A stretch of 58,470 bases of DNA, from the NCBI RefSeq assembly GCF_001399685.1, contig NZ_JTHN01000078.1, positions 1 through 58,470 on the forward strand, in the 5' to 3' direction. Positions 42,488 to 50,620 of the stretch are shown one piece after another. Each line of letters begins with the position of its first letter. The stretch's first letter is position 1. The translations under genes and the position numbers were made by a program. The stretch comes from Paenibacillus sp. A3. Its GTDB lineage: Bacteria; Bacillota; Bacilli; Paenibacillales; NBRC-103111. Under the pieces are notes generated by a model. It did not search any database and was not told the origin of the DNA. It was given only the letters and a program-made list of their open reading frames with translations.

Positions 42488-43482
42488 GATTCATCTCCCT
42501 TTCTACTTGTGTGATCAGATAACATCGCTTCGTAATGCGCAAATATGCGGGCGCTAGCCTCCGTCATTTTCCGGACGAGCAGCTCCGACTCGATCTGCAA
42601 TGCCGTACTGTACGGCATTAGAAAACAGGGCACGTAAGTCTGCAGTGTCGAACGTTCCAAACGGAATACGGCTTCTTCCGGCTGACGCTCCACAAGCGCA
42701 TGGCCGAACAGCCAATGCCGGCACAGCTCGTTCAGCACCTGCTCCTTCCCTCGAATAAGCACGGTCTCAAACTCCGCGGGACCGGACGGATCGGGGAGTA
42801 AATTGCCGAGCAGATGATCCTTGGCGGAGAACCCCGCCGGACGCTCGAAGCGTCCCTCGGTCTCCCGCAGCCCGCGTATGCGGTCCACGCGAAAGCTCCG
42901 TATCTCTCCCCGGTAGCCGCAATGCCCGACCGCATACCAGCCTCCTTTCCAGAAGACAATGCCGTAAGAATTGAACAGCCGCGGAGGAGAAGCCTCCCCC
43001 TTGCCCCGGTCATATTCCATTTCCAGCGTCCGCCCCTGTCCGGCCGCCTCCTCCAGCACTTGCAGATAGGCCTGATCCCCGCCGTCGGCGGGCGGATAAA
43101 TGACCGACAAGCCGCCGCTATGGCGCTCAAGCAGGTCCAGCTGCTTTTCGTTCGCGTAGCGCTTCAGCTTGTCCACCGCCCGGGCCAAAGCGTCCGAGTA
43201 CGGGTACCCGGCCTCCTTGGCGAAGATCGTGGCATGGATCAGTCCCTTCTGCTCCTCGGCATCGAAGACGAGCGGGGAATCGGCGAAACGGCTCAAAATG
43301 CTGTAGCCGCCGTTTGGACCGGATTCCGCGACGATCGGCACTCCGCTGGCGCACAGAGAATCGATGCAGCGGTAGACCGTCCGCACGTGAATCTCCAGCT
43401 CTTCTGCCAACTGCTTGGCGGTCATCCGCTTGCCCGAGCGAAGCATCCAGAGGATCGATAACATGTTATCCGCTTTCGTCAT
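42484..43482 (-). CDS. YafY-type HTH_11/WYL-domain transcriptional regulator
   Basis: A 332-residue regulator. The N-terminal winged helix (about 1-60) contains MTAKQLAEELEIHVRTVYRC and GVPIVAESGPNGGYSIL. The central WYL domain (about 140-220) has the family signature in an aromatic variant (FWKGGWYAVGHC, then EIRSFRVDRIRGL). A WCX-like C-terminal extension follows. WYL domains sense nucleotides or other ligands. The start is ATG 43480-43482; a TTG nine codons upstream is a weaker choice. It is coupled by overlap to the ABM gene. Confidence 0.88.
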   Translation of the reverse strand: MTKADNMLSILWMLRSGKRMTAKQLAEELEIHVRTVYRCIDSLCASGVPIVAESGPNGGYSILSRFADSPLVFDAEEQKGLIHATIFAKEAGYPYSDALARAVDKLKRYANEKQLDLLERHSGGLSVIYPPADGGDQAYLQVLEEAAGQGRTLEMEYDRGKGEASPPRLFNSYGIVFWKGGWYAVGHCGYRGEIRSFRVDRIRGLRETEGRFERPAGFSAKDHLLGNLLPDPSGPAEFETVLIRGKEQVLNELCRHWLFGHALVERQPEEAVFRLERSTLQTYVPCFLMPYSTALQIESELLVRKMTEASARIFAHYEAMLSDHTSRKGDES

Positions 43483-43539
43483 GGTCCAAACCAACCTTCT
43501 TTCCCGCAATCGTCTGGAATCGATTCTTTTGTACGCCGG

Positions 43540-44037
43540 TCAGTCCAAAGGGGCCTTTCCCTTATCCACCCATGTCTCGTAAGTCGGGCCGTAGATTTCA
43601 GGGGGACGCAATCCGGCTTGCCTCATCAGCACCGTCATCTGGCCCCGGTGGTGGGCCTGGTGCATGAGAAAATACCGCAAAGCAGCGCTAATCGGCCACT
43701 TCCCTCCCCCAATCGTGCACGACTCGCGAAGCCTGTCATCAGTCCATTGCGTCTTTGCGGCTTCGAGTAAAGCACCGCTGATACGCCTGTACTCCTCAGC
43801 GATGACTTCCGCCGATTCCGGAGCTTTCACGCCTTCGCTCACTCCCTTGAAATCAAGACCCAACGCGGTCATAAAATCAATCGACGTGACCAGATGCCAA
43901 GCCAGCGCTCCCAACGTTCGGCGATCGGCGTCAATCCTCCGTTGTAACGACTCGTCGGTCAGTCCGTTCAAAACCTGAACGGTCAATTCCGCCTCCTTCT
44001 CCCATTCCGCCGCAAAATTCGCTATCGTCGTAAACAT
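43540..44037 (-). CDS. DinB-family protein
   Basis: A 165-residue four-helix-bundle DinB protein. The three metal-ligand histidines are visible in LAWHLVTSID and FLMHQAHHRGQM. The family includes thiol-dependent transferases (bacillithiol and mycothiol types) and damage-inducible proteins; the substrate is unknown. The start is ATG 44035-44037, 7 nt after GGGAGG; upstream ATGs are too close to that site. It is 57 nt upstream of the WYL regulator on the same strand. Confidence 0.82.
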   Translation of the reverse strand: MFTTIANFAAEWEKEAELTVQVLNGLTDESLQRRIDADRRTLGALAWHLVTSIDFMTALGLDFKGVSEGVKAPESAEVIAEEYRRISGALLEAAKTQWTDDRLRESCTIGGGKWPISAALRYFLMHQAHHRGQMTVLMRQAGLRPPEIYGPTYETWVDKGKAPLD

Positions 44038-44154
44038 GCCCATTCCTCCCGGGATCTTTTTTCTCCTCATCATGAGTATAATTTCAGATCCCTGACAGAA
44101 ACGGTCAGTCATTCCGATGAGTCATTCTTTCTTTTCCAGACGGCAGTTTTCCCG

Positions 44155-44524
44155 TTAAGCCTGCATCGCTTTCGCCAGCGCAGCCAGTTTGTTCATCGTA
44201 TTCCAGTTGCGCGTTGTCGCCGTATCGCCCAGCTTTTGCAGATGCTTCGCCAGCTTGGAATCCAGTATGCTTTGACGGAACAAGAAGTAAATCTCGTGTC
44301 CGTGGATGTGGTATTCATCGTTATCTCGTTCGCTGGTGGACAATAGGTCGACAAGGCAGCGTCTCCGGGCTCTCTTCCGATTCGAACAGGACATTGCCGC
44401 TTTGAATATATGTTTGGACCCGATGCAGGCCCATCGTTTCCAGCGTACGCTTCAATTCGGCCATCTTGATCTTATTATATCCGCTCACATTAATTCCCCG
44501 CAGCAGCGCGATATAAATAGTCAT
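44155..44524 (-). pseudogene. DUF1697 gene broken by internal deletion
   Basis: The start is intact (AGAGGTGG, then ATG 44522-44524) and encodes the DUF1697 N-terminus, MTIYIALLRGINVSGYNKIK and LHRVQTYIQSGNVLFES, for about 55 residues. A different frame then carries the C-terminal family segment IHGHEIYFLFRQSI and the end TATTRNWNTMNKLAALAKAM. Intact members have about 180 residues, so roughly the central third is missing and the frames disagree at the join (near 44340-44360). The product should be nonfunctional. DUF1697 has no firm function. Confidence 0.85.
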
Positions 44525-44706
44525 TCTGCCACCTCTTCTTCGGAAGTATAAATACAAGGCTGGGACATGCTCTGCTGTGAATTTGCTAATTCTTAGTATA
44601 CCTTTGCTGTTCCCTTTTGAATATGTCTTTCATGCGTCGGAGCGATATGGTGTCCATGACAGACCGCAGCAAGTACGGTGTTGTTTTTTCGCCACGAGCC
44701 AAATTT

Positions 44707-44715
44707 TGGTATACT
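44707..44715 (+). promoter_or_regulatory. Extended -10 promoter for the GrpB-like gene cluster
   Basis: TGGTATACT lies 42 nt before the ATG at 44758 and could drive the rightward run of small genes. No clear -35. Confidence 0.45.
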
Positions 44716-44757
44716 ATTCTTCAGGAGTCATTTTAACGGAACAACGCGAGGTGAATC

Positions 44758-45303
44758 ATGAAAGACCCGGTTATCGTCTTAACTTACAACGATTCGTGGC
44801 CCGATGGATTCAAAATCATCGGAGAGCGCATAAGACAATCCTTGGGAGACGCCGCCATACGAATTGACCATGTCGGGTCCACTTCCGTGAAGGGGATCGA
44901 TGCGAAGCCCATTATCGACATTCAAATTTCAGTAAAGCAGCTTGCATCTCTGGAGACTTATAAGCCGCAGCTGGAAAGCATCGGCTTCATTCATCGAGAG
45001 GATAACCCTGACAAATCCAAAGCCTATTTCAGAGAAAGTCCGGGAACAAAAAGAACCCACATCCATGTCAGAGAACACGGCAGTTGGTCCGAGCAGCTGA
45101 CTCTTTTATTTAGAGACTACTTGCGTTCCCATCCGGAAGCTTGTACGGCCTACGTCAAGGAGAAGCATCGTCTCATGGAGCTATACCGGAATGAGCGGGA
45201 GAGCTACGTGGACGGGAAGACCCCTGTGATTTGGAGCATTTTGCAGCAAGCGCATTCCTGGTCTCAAGAAACGGGATGGAGGCCCGGAAATAGCGATTGG
45301 TAA
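44758..45303 (+). CDS. GrpB-family (UPF0157) nucleotidyltransferase-fold protein
   Basis: A 181-residue GrpB/UPF0157 protein. It shows the nucleotidyltransferase-like core IRIDHVGSTSVKGIDAKPII followed by DIQISV and the C-terminal LLFRDYLRSHPEACTAYVKE segment. Related proteins are predicted nucleotidyltransferases; the substrate is unknown. The start is ATG 44758 after GAGGTG. It is the first of several tightly spaced rightward genes (32 nt to the next). Confidence 0.87.
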   Translation: MKDPVIVLTYNDSWPDGFKIIGERIRQSLGDAAIRIDHVGSTSVKGIDAKPIIDIQISVKQLASLETYKPQLESIGFIHREDNPDKSKAYFRESPGTKRTHIHVREHGSWSEQLTLLFRDYLRSHPEACTAYVKEKHRLMELYRNERESYVDGKTPVIWSILQQAHSWSQETGWRPGNSDW

Positions 45304-45335
45304 GCTAGGTAAGCCACGAAATGGAGGAGAAAAAC

Positions 45336-45752
45336 ATGAACTACCAATTGGAAAGAGTTGCCAGTGAATCGGACGAATACGGGTTCGTTCGGAATCAGCT
45401 GATAGCTTACAACCTCAAGAACGTGGACGCTTCCTACGATTTCATAAACTTCATTGTAAAAAACGAAAACCAAGAGATCATCGGCGGACTGCTTAGCCGT
45501 CGGTTCGGTGAAGGTATTTTTGTTGAAATGCTGTGGGTAGATGAAGGCTCTCGTAAATTGGGACTGGGATCGCGCTTGCTTCAAGAGATCGAACAGGCCG
45601 GAAGACTGCAAGACGTAAAACTCATTTATTTGGACACCTTCAGCTTCCAGGCTCCGGATTTCTATAAAAAGCACGGCTTCGAGGTGTTCGGGACTCTGGA
45701 GGATTTTCCGATTCAGGGGTGCACGAAATACTTTTTGAAGAAGACTCTGTAG
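45336..45752 (+). CDS. GNAT-family N-acetyltransferase
   Basis: A 138-residue GNAT. The acetyl-CoA loop region is FVEMLWVDEGSRKLGLGSRL (pattern R-x-x-G-x-G/S), followed by LIYLDTFSFQAPDFYKKHGF, the usual strand-5 and helix-4 signature. The acceptor is unknown. The start is ATG 45336 behind GAGGAG rather than the in-frame ATG at 45321. Operon position links it to the GrpB-like and phosphoesterase genes. Confidence 0.88.
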   Translation: MNYQLERVASESDEYGFVRNQLIAYNLKNVDASYDFINFIVKNENQEIIGGLLSRRFGEGIFVEMLWVDEGSRKLGLGSRLLQEIEQAGRLQDVKLIYLDTFSFQAPDFYKKHGFEVFGTLEDFPIQGCTKYFLKKTL

Positions 45753-45765
45753 CAGGTAACGGAAA

Positions 45766-46590
45766 ATGGTGAAATTCGACCTGATATCGGACATCCACTT
45801 GGACTTTTGGGTGGAGCATTCGGGCAATTTGACGAAAATGAACCGGCAGTTGGATGCTTTTATTCAGCTGCTTTTGCCTGCCTCTCCCTCAAGCACTCTA
45901 GTCATCGCCGGTGATCTCGGACATTTCAATAAACAGAATGCAATGATGCTTACGAGGCTCAAGGAGCATTACACTCATATCGTCATCGCAGCAGGCAACC
46001 ACGACTACTATTTAGTGTCCAAATCCATCAAAAATAAATACAAAAAGAACTCGTTCCACCGATGGGCCGAAATGAAGCGGCTCCTTGACCCGCTGCCGGA
46101 CGTGCATATCTTGGACGGAAGCTCGACCGAAATCGATGGGATTCGGTTCGGCGGCTGCGGCATGTGGTACGACTTTCAGTACGGTCTCCAAGTATTAAAG
46201 GCTGACGAGGACCAGATCTACGACCATTGGAAAACCATTTCGAACGATTCCGCGTTAATCGAAGGTAGACCGAGATTGGTGAACTGGATGTTTCAAGAAG
46301 AGAATCGGAAGCTTCGCCAAGTTCTCCCGGACAGCGATGTTATCGTAACCCATGTATCGCCTGACTGGACGCATGTCCCTGCCGACCGGGCGGAACAACT
46401 GGCGACGAGCTTTTATTATTTTGACGGCTCGGAGTATTTAAGGCACATTCACAATAAGATATGGTGCTTCGGGCATGTACACAGCCGAATGGATTACACC
46501 AGCCATGGTTGCCGGTTTATTAATGCTTCGCTCGGCTATCCGGACGAGAATAACGGGGTACCGCAACCTATCGTGACTGTTCAACACTAG
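45766..46590 (+). CDS. Calcineurin-like metallophosphoesterase
   Basis: A 274-residue phosphoesterase with all five motifs of the dimetal site: SDIHLD (9-14), AGDLGH (about 48), AAGNHDYY (about 75), TH in VIVTHVSPDW (about 198) and FGHVHSRMD (about 235). The substrate could be a nucleotide, phosphoprotein or phosphosugar and cannot be told from sequence. There is no signal peptide, so it is cytoplasmic. It begins 13 nt after the GNAT stop. Confidence 0.9.
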   Translation: MVKFDLISDIHLDFWVEHSGNLTKMNRQLDAFIQLLLPASPSSTLVIAGDLGHFNKQNAMMLTRLKEHYTHIVIAAGNHDYYLVSKSIKNKYKKNSFHRWAEMKRLLDPLPDVHILDGSSTEIDGIRFGGCGMWYDFQYGLQVLKADEDQIYDHWKTISNDSALIEGRPRLVNWMFQEENRKLRQVLPDSDVIVTHVSPDWTHVPADRAEQLATSFYYFDGSEYLRHIHNKIWCFGHVHSRMDYTSHGCRFINASLGYPDENNGVPQPIVTVQH

Positions 46591-46615
46591 CCGTAACGAA
46601 AGGATCGTGTTGCCA

Positions 46616-46996
46616 ATGCATAAAACCCACCCCATTTTGCAGGTGGTTTTGGTTATCGTGTGCTGCCTGTCCTTCATCTACGGAGCCAAACTAATCGCCG
46701 ATGCCATTCAAGCTGCCTTCGTGCCCAAGGATTCGAGCAAGCCACGAGCACTGTCCAACGCAATGCTTCTAACGGATGAAGAAGCGGCAAGCTATGTAGG
46801 TCTGCCTGAAGCCAGCTTCAAAGAGCTGGTAAACAAATCGGAAGCGATCCGAGAGAAGCTGTCGGCTTACGATACCAATCAATATATTTCGTTCTTTCAA
46901 ATTAACGGCCGGCGCTATTACAGCAAAAGCACGTTGGACAAATGGATCGACTACCATATGCTCCATTCAAGAGGAAAAGATCCGTTTAGCAGTTGA
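46616..46996 (+). CDS. Membrane-anchored protein with excisionase-like C-terminal domain
   Basis: A 126-residue protein. One N-terminal membrane helix (about 8-30, ILQVVLVIVCCLSFIYGAKL) is followed by a domain with LLTDEEAASYVGLPEASFKE and FQINGRRYYSKSTLDKWIDY, which has the outline of an excisionase/MerR-type winged helix. A membrane-tethered DNA-binding or protein-binding role is possible but not established. Start choice is uncertain: ATG 46616 is 11 nt after AAAGGA, while TTG 46610 has tighter spacing. Confidence 0.65.
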   Translation: MHKTHPILQVVLVIVCCLSFIYGAKLIADAIQAAFVPKDSSKPRALSNAMLLTDEEAASYVGLPEASFKELVNKSEAIREKLSAYDTNQYISFFQINGRRYYSKSTLDKWIDYHMLHSRGKDPFSS

Positions 46997-47068
46997 CGTA
47001 CTGCTGCACCCGGATCAGCCCACCGGCGCATAGGATGAGTAACTTTTATTCAGAAAGGATCTGGCACT

Positions 47069-47530
47069 GTGAAAAAATACGTCGAAGGCTGGTTCGTCAC
47101 CACAATCGCCTATCTTCTATGCCTGTTTGTCACCGTTCAAGCCTACATGCTGATGACCGGCCTTCCCGTCGACCGTCAGCGACATATTTCAGGCGCGATT
47201 ATTGGATTCAGCGTACTCATCCTCCCCTATATCACAGCAGGGCTGTATGCAAGAAAGCAGTTTGCACGGCCCCGTCAAGGAGCTTTCTGGATCAGTATCG
47301 CACCCGTGGTGGGAGAGCGGGTTTTGTTGTTTCTTATCGGCGCGACTTTTGTAGCCTCAGGCGGGGATGGCGGCGGCGACGGAATCGTGAATTGGACAAG
47401 CGTGCTGCAGTTTGTTGAGGCGGAGGCGCTTCCGTATTATACGAACACGTACATCGCATCCGGAGTAGTCAGTATCGCCGTTTGCGTAGCAGCAGCTTCC
47501 ATTCGTAAATCCGAAAAAGAACAACTATAA
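47069..47530 (+). CDS. Uncharacterised integral membrane protein
   Basis: A 153-residue protein with four predicted membrane helices (about 10-32, 42-60, 75-97, 122-143) and a short charged tail (RKSEKEQL). A Gly/Asp-rich loop (SGGDGGGDG) lies between helices three and four. No family is recognised. The start is GTG 47069 with AAAGGAT at good spacing. It sits in the rightward cluster of small genes. Confidence 0.75.
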   Translation: MKKYVEGWFVTTIAYLLCLFVTVQAYMLMTGLPVDRQRHISGAIIGFSVLILPYITAGLYARKQFARPRQGAFWISIAPVVGERVLLFLIGATFVASGGDGGGDGIVNWTSVLQFVEAEALPYYTNTYIASGVVSIAVCVAAASIRKSEKEQL

Positions 47531-47545
47531 AAGGAGCGATATCCT

Positions 47546-48337
47546 ATGGCTTCCAAGACCGCATCGTTCTCCAAATCGATCCAATCTTATTTAACCTCTA
47601 CCGAGATGCCATGGGGACAGTTATTTTATGCGACAGCCTGGCATCAAATCGACCGTTTTCTCGAAGGAGCCGGACAATCGATTCTGGACATCGGCTGCGG
47701 CTTCGGCATCACCAGCTCGGAGTACGCCAGGAGAGGAAATCGAGTGACAGGAATCGACCCTACGCCGGAAATGATCGAAATCGCGAAGCAATCCGCGTCG
47801 AACAATCGCATGAGCATCGATTACAGGGTGTCCACACTTCAAGAGGAGCTTGCTTTGCCGGGACGGTATGACTGGCTATTTTGCCATAACGTCCTGGAAT
47901 ATGTGGAAGAGCCCGGAGACTTGCTCAAGCGAATCGGCTCCAAGCAGAACGAACGCGGCTATTTATCGCTCATTGCTCATAACCCTGTGGGGAAAGTGAT
48001 GAAGAAAGCGGTCATCCTTAAAGATCCCGAGGAAGCCTTGCACGGCCTCGAAACCGATCAGGACTACAGCAGCGTCATTCAAACGGACATCACCACGTAT
48101 CCCTATGAACGGCTGCAGCAATGGCTTCAGGAAGCGGGTTACGAAGTTCTTGACCGGTGCGGCATCCACAACATCTACGGATACATTGCCGATAATGAAA
48201 TCAAGCAGCAGGAAGAGTGGCACCGCCGGGCCGTGAAACTGGAACTCGAATTAGGACGTCTTAGTCCTTATCGAGATATTGCGGTATTCACCCACCTCAT
48301 CGCCCGAAAAAATAACACTACAACTAGCAAAGGATGA
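47546..48337 (+). CDS. Class I SAM-dependent methyltransferase
   Basis: A 263-residue methyltransferase. Motif I is ILDIGCGFGITSSEYARRG (about 46-64), the acidic end of strand 2 is VTGIDPTPEMIE, and motif IV is YDWLFCHNVLEYVEEPGD. The C-terminal part resembles the SmtA/CmoM-like group (YSSVIQTDITTYPYERLQQW), which includes a tRNA-modifying enzyme, but the assignment of substrate is weak. The start is ATG 47546 after AAAGGAG. It is followed 6 nt later by a cupin gene. Confidence 0.88.
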   Translation: MASKTASFSKSIQSYLTSTEMPWGQLFYATAWHQIDRFLEGAGQSILDIGCGFGITSSEYARRGNRVTGIDPTPEMIEIAKQSASNNRMSIDYRVSTLQEELALPGRYDWLFCHNVLEYVEEPGDLLKRIGSKQNERGYLSLIAHNPVGKVMKKAVILKDPEEALHGLETDQDYSSVIQTDITTYPYERLQQWLQEAGYEVLDRCGIHNIYGYIADNEIKQQEEWHRRAVKLELELGRLSPYRDIAVFTHLIARKNNTTTSKG

Positions 48338-48343
48338 TACACA

Positions 48344-48685
48344 GTGAAATCAGCCCAAGAACTTGAAGTTATCAATCTGTCGCAAGTAAGCGGCAGCGTC
48401 GAAGAGCAGTACCGCAACGTTGTCGTCAGTACCGTCAATGAAAGCTGTCTTCGGCTGGCCGTGTTCACCGGCGAATATCAATGGCATTATCACCCGACCT
48501 CCGACGAGCTGTTTATCGTGCTGGAAGGCGAGCTGCTCATCGATTTCCAAGACCGCGACACCGTATCGTTGAAAGCCAACGATTCCATCACCATTCCTGC
48601 CGGAGTCGTTCACCGGACCAGATCGAACGTGCGGACGGTTAATCTGTGCTTCGAGCATACGGATGCCGATACGGTGTTTATTTAG
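48344..48685 (+). CDS. Single-domain cupin protein
   Basis: A 113-residue cupin. Motif 1 is WHYHPTSDELFIVLEGELLI (His-x-His with a downstream Glu) and motif 2 is DSITIPAGVVHRTRS. The metal-site residues are present. Such small cupins are isomerases, dioxygenases or sensors; the function is not predictable. The start is GTG 48344 after AAAGGATG, 6 nt after the methyltransferase gene, probably in the same transcript. Confidence 0.87.
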   Translation: MKSAQELEVINLSQVSGSVEEQYRNVVVSTVNESCLRLAVFTGEYQWHYHPTSDELFIVLEGELLIDFQDRDTVSLKANDSITIPAGVVHRTRSNVRTVNLCFEHTDADTVFI

Positions 48686-48689
48686 TCTC

Positions 48690-48807
48690 TTAAAACGATT
48701 CTCGATATTACATCCGCCATTCAGGTGATCAAGATACGGGACGCCGTATCCAAGTCTTTAGAAGCAAAAAATTTATTTCAATAAACTTTTTTAGTAAATC
48801 GTTTTAA
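48690..48807. repeat. 11-bp perfect inverted repeats flanking about 96 bp
   Basis: TTAAAACGATT (48690-48700) and AATCGTTTTAA (48797-48807) are exact inverted copies. The enclosed stretch has an open frame from 48698 to a TAA at 48784 (reads ILDITSAIQVIKIRDAV and on to NLFQ) without a proper start, perhaps a remnant of a short motility-type protein. The right repeat overlaps the -35 of the next promoter. Whether this is a tiny inverted-repeat element or chance is open. Confidence 0.45.
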
Positions 48808-48830
48808 AAATTCATGAGATTAGACGATAT
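48805..48830 (+). promoter_or_regulatory. Sigma-D-like promoter for the coiled-coil gene
   Basis: TAAA (48805-48808), 14 nt, GACGATAT (48823-48830): 11 of 12 consensus bases of the motility sigma promoter TAAA-N14/15-GCCGATAT. It is the best such match in the window. Confidence 0.6.
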
Positions 48831-48881
48831 AGTAAAATAAGGATTGCTTTTACAATAAAATCACGGAGGAGGATCCTATTC

Positions 48882-49736
48882 ATGCGCGTTTCCTTAGACT
48901 TACGGCCTTCGTTTGTCGGCGCACATGGTAATCACACGTTCGCTCGGCGATCCAATGCGAACGAACAGCAGGAGCACAAGCAACAGCAGCAGGACAGGGT
49001 TACCATCCGCAAGCCTTTCCTTAACGGTCCCGGTCAAAAAACGGCGGCCTCAGCACTGGAGCGGTTAATGGAACAAAAGCAAGGGCTGATGGAACGACGA
49101 GACAATTATTTAAGCGAGGCTTTGAAAAAAGGCACGAGTGCGGAATCGATGAAAGCGGAGCTCGAAAACATCGACAAGCAAATCCGGGAGCTGGAAGAGC
49201 AGATGAGAAAAATCCAGCTCGAAGAGCAGCGGAAGGCAGCGGGATTAGACGAAGAGAGCAAGAAAAAGGGCGAGAAGTCGAACGCCTCCAGTCCTGGCGG
49301 CGGCTACCCGAATGAGCGGTCCCAAGAGGACTCTGTTTTATCTTCAAACACAATGCAAGCGGTTGTGTCGGCGAGCCAGGAGAAGCAGAACTTCGGCCGC
49401 ATCAAGATGGCGCAAAATACGCTGCGAACGGAGGCCAAAGGCTGGGAGCACAGCGACCCTGTACGCTCAAGCGAATTGAAGGAAAAAGCCGAGAACTTAA
49501 ATGGCAAGCTTATGGAACTGTCCGGTAATATCGCAAGCGACATCGCTAAAGCGGTCCGGGAGGAGGACAAGATCGCTTCCGCCAAGCCCGCCAAACAAAC
49601 GAAAGAAGATGAAAGCTTGGATAAACCGCAGCAATCCGGGAGGAGACAGCTAACGGCGCAAGAAATCGAGACGTACTCGGAGAAGCGTAAAGGAAATAAA
49701 TCACCCGCCGGAACAATCGTGAACTTGACGCTGTAA
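48882..49736 (+). CDS. Coiled-coil protein, possibly FlxA-like and motility-regulated
   Basis: A 284-residue hydrophilic protein, rich in Gln, Glu and Lys. A Gln-rich N-terminal stretch (about 28-40) is followed by a long heptad-type coiled coil (about 55-115: LERLMEQKQGLMERRDNYLS, then LENIDKQIRELEEQMRKIQL). A second helical region (about 170-235) and a short end AGTIVNLTL follow. There is no signal peptide or membrane helix. The coiled-coil part resembles FlxA-like proteins, which are under flagellar sigma control in other bacteria. The upstream sigma-D-like promoter agrees, but the family call is tentative. The start follows GGAGGA. Confidence 0.65.
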   Translation: MRVSLDLRPSFVGAHGNHTFARRSNANEQQEHKQQQQDRVTIRKPFLNGPGQKTAASALERLMEQKQGLMERRDNYLSEALKKGTSAESMKAELENIDKQIRELEEQMRKIQLEEQRKAAGLDEESKKKGEKSNASSPGGGYPNERSQEDSVLSSNTMQAVVSASQEKQNFGRIKMAQNTLRTEAKGWEHSDPVRSSELKEKAENLNGKLMELSGNIASDIAKAVREEDKIASAKPAKQTKEDESLDKPQQSGRRQLTAQEIETYSEKRKGNKSPAGTIVNLTL

Positions 49737-49784
49737 GCTCAATCGTACAAGAGCGGGATTCCGACACAAAAAACTTTCAAAATA

Positions 49785-49855
49785 AAGCACATTTCTAGAT
49801 AGGAAGGGGCGGCATACAGCGGCTGGCCTCGTCCTTCAAGAAAGGTGCTTTTTTG
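49785..49855 (+). terminator. Terminator after the coiled-coil gene
   Basis: AAGCACATTTCT pairs with AGAAAGGTGCTT (two unpaired bases) around a loop of about 40 nt with GC-rich inner pairing, followed by T6. Confidence 0.65.
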
Positions 49856-49942
49856 CATTCGCCTTGGGTCGAAACCAAAAACAGCGAAACCATGAAAACC
49901 CCTCGTCGTAAGCATATAAAAATAGATGAGGAGTGGTACACC

Positions 49943-50560
49943 ATGTGGAAACCTGCCGATACCCGATTTTACGCCAAACGATTGCCTGTTGCGATCGCTG
50001 CGATCGACGACGGCGGCGAGGCCAATTTTATTCGTACGACCCTGGAACAATTCAATACGGTTACGCTGTTTCATGCCATCGGCACGCCGGGGGATTTTCT
50101 GCAAGTGATCGGACAAGGAGAAGAAAACGCTCCGCCTTACCTTATTATTAGCGCTCATGGGGACAAGGGCGGGATTATTTTCGGCGAATATATCGAAGAA
50201 ATCGACGTTTCGAGCTTGCACGATGAGGTTATGCTTCCGGAGACGATAGGCCAAGCGATTGATCTGCCGGGAGCGGTTGTCATCAATACGGCCTGCTCTG
50301 CGGGTGTCGAAGAAGCGGGCAAAGCTTTTATGCAAGGAAACCTTAAAGCGTATATCGCCGCCGATATCGATGTTTCGGGAGAAGCGGCCGCGCTGTTCAT
50401 CATGCACTTTTTCCATCGGTTGATCAAGACGGAATCGCTGGAAGAAGCATGGCAGCACGCAGCCGCTTACGATGAGGAAAGCCGCTCCTACCGGTTGTAC
50501 GTACAGGACGGCTTCTATCAGCTGACGCCGGAGGGACAATGCAGTAAGACGGCATATTGA
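49943..50560 (+). CDS. Small caspase/CHAT-like protein with His-Cys dyad
   Basis: A 205-residue protein with an alpha/beta pattern of strands ending in candidate catalytic residues. YLIISAHGDKGGI holds the His (about residue 74) and AVVINTACSAGVEEAG holds the Cys (about 116). The HG ... AC-x-G layout and the spacing of about 40 residues are those of caspase-fold (clan CD) proteases such as CHAT and metacaspase domains. No other domain is present. Related stand-alone proteins exist in bacteria but roles are largely unknown. The start is ATG 49943 behind GAGGAG; the upstream frame to 49853 overlaps a terminator. Fold assignment is by motif only. Confidence 0.55.
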   Translation: MWKPADTRFYAKRLPVAIAAIDDGGEANFIRTTLEQFNTVTLFHAIGTPGDFLQVIGQGEENAPPYLIISAHGDKGGIIFGEYIEEIDVSSLHDEVMLPETIGQAIDLPGAVVINTACSAGVEEAGKAFMQGNLKAYIAADIDVSGEAAALFIMHFFHRLIKTESLEEAWQHAAAYDEESRSYRLYVQDGFYQLTPEGQCSKTAY

Positions 50561-50620
50561 GCTTGGTCTTTCGACCAGATATTATGGAAGTAGTCTGAAC
50601 CGGTCTGAGGAGGAAAACGA

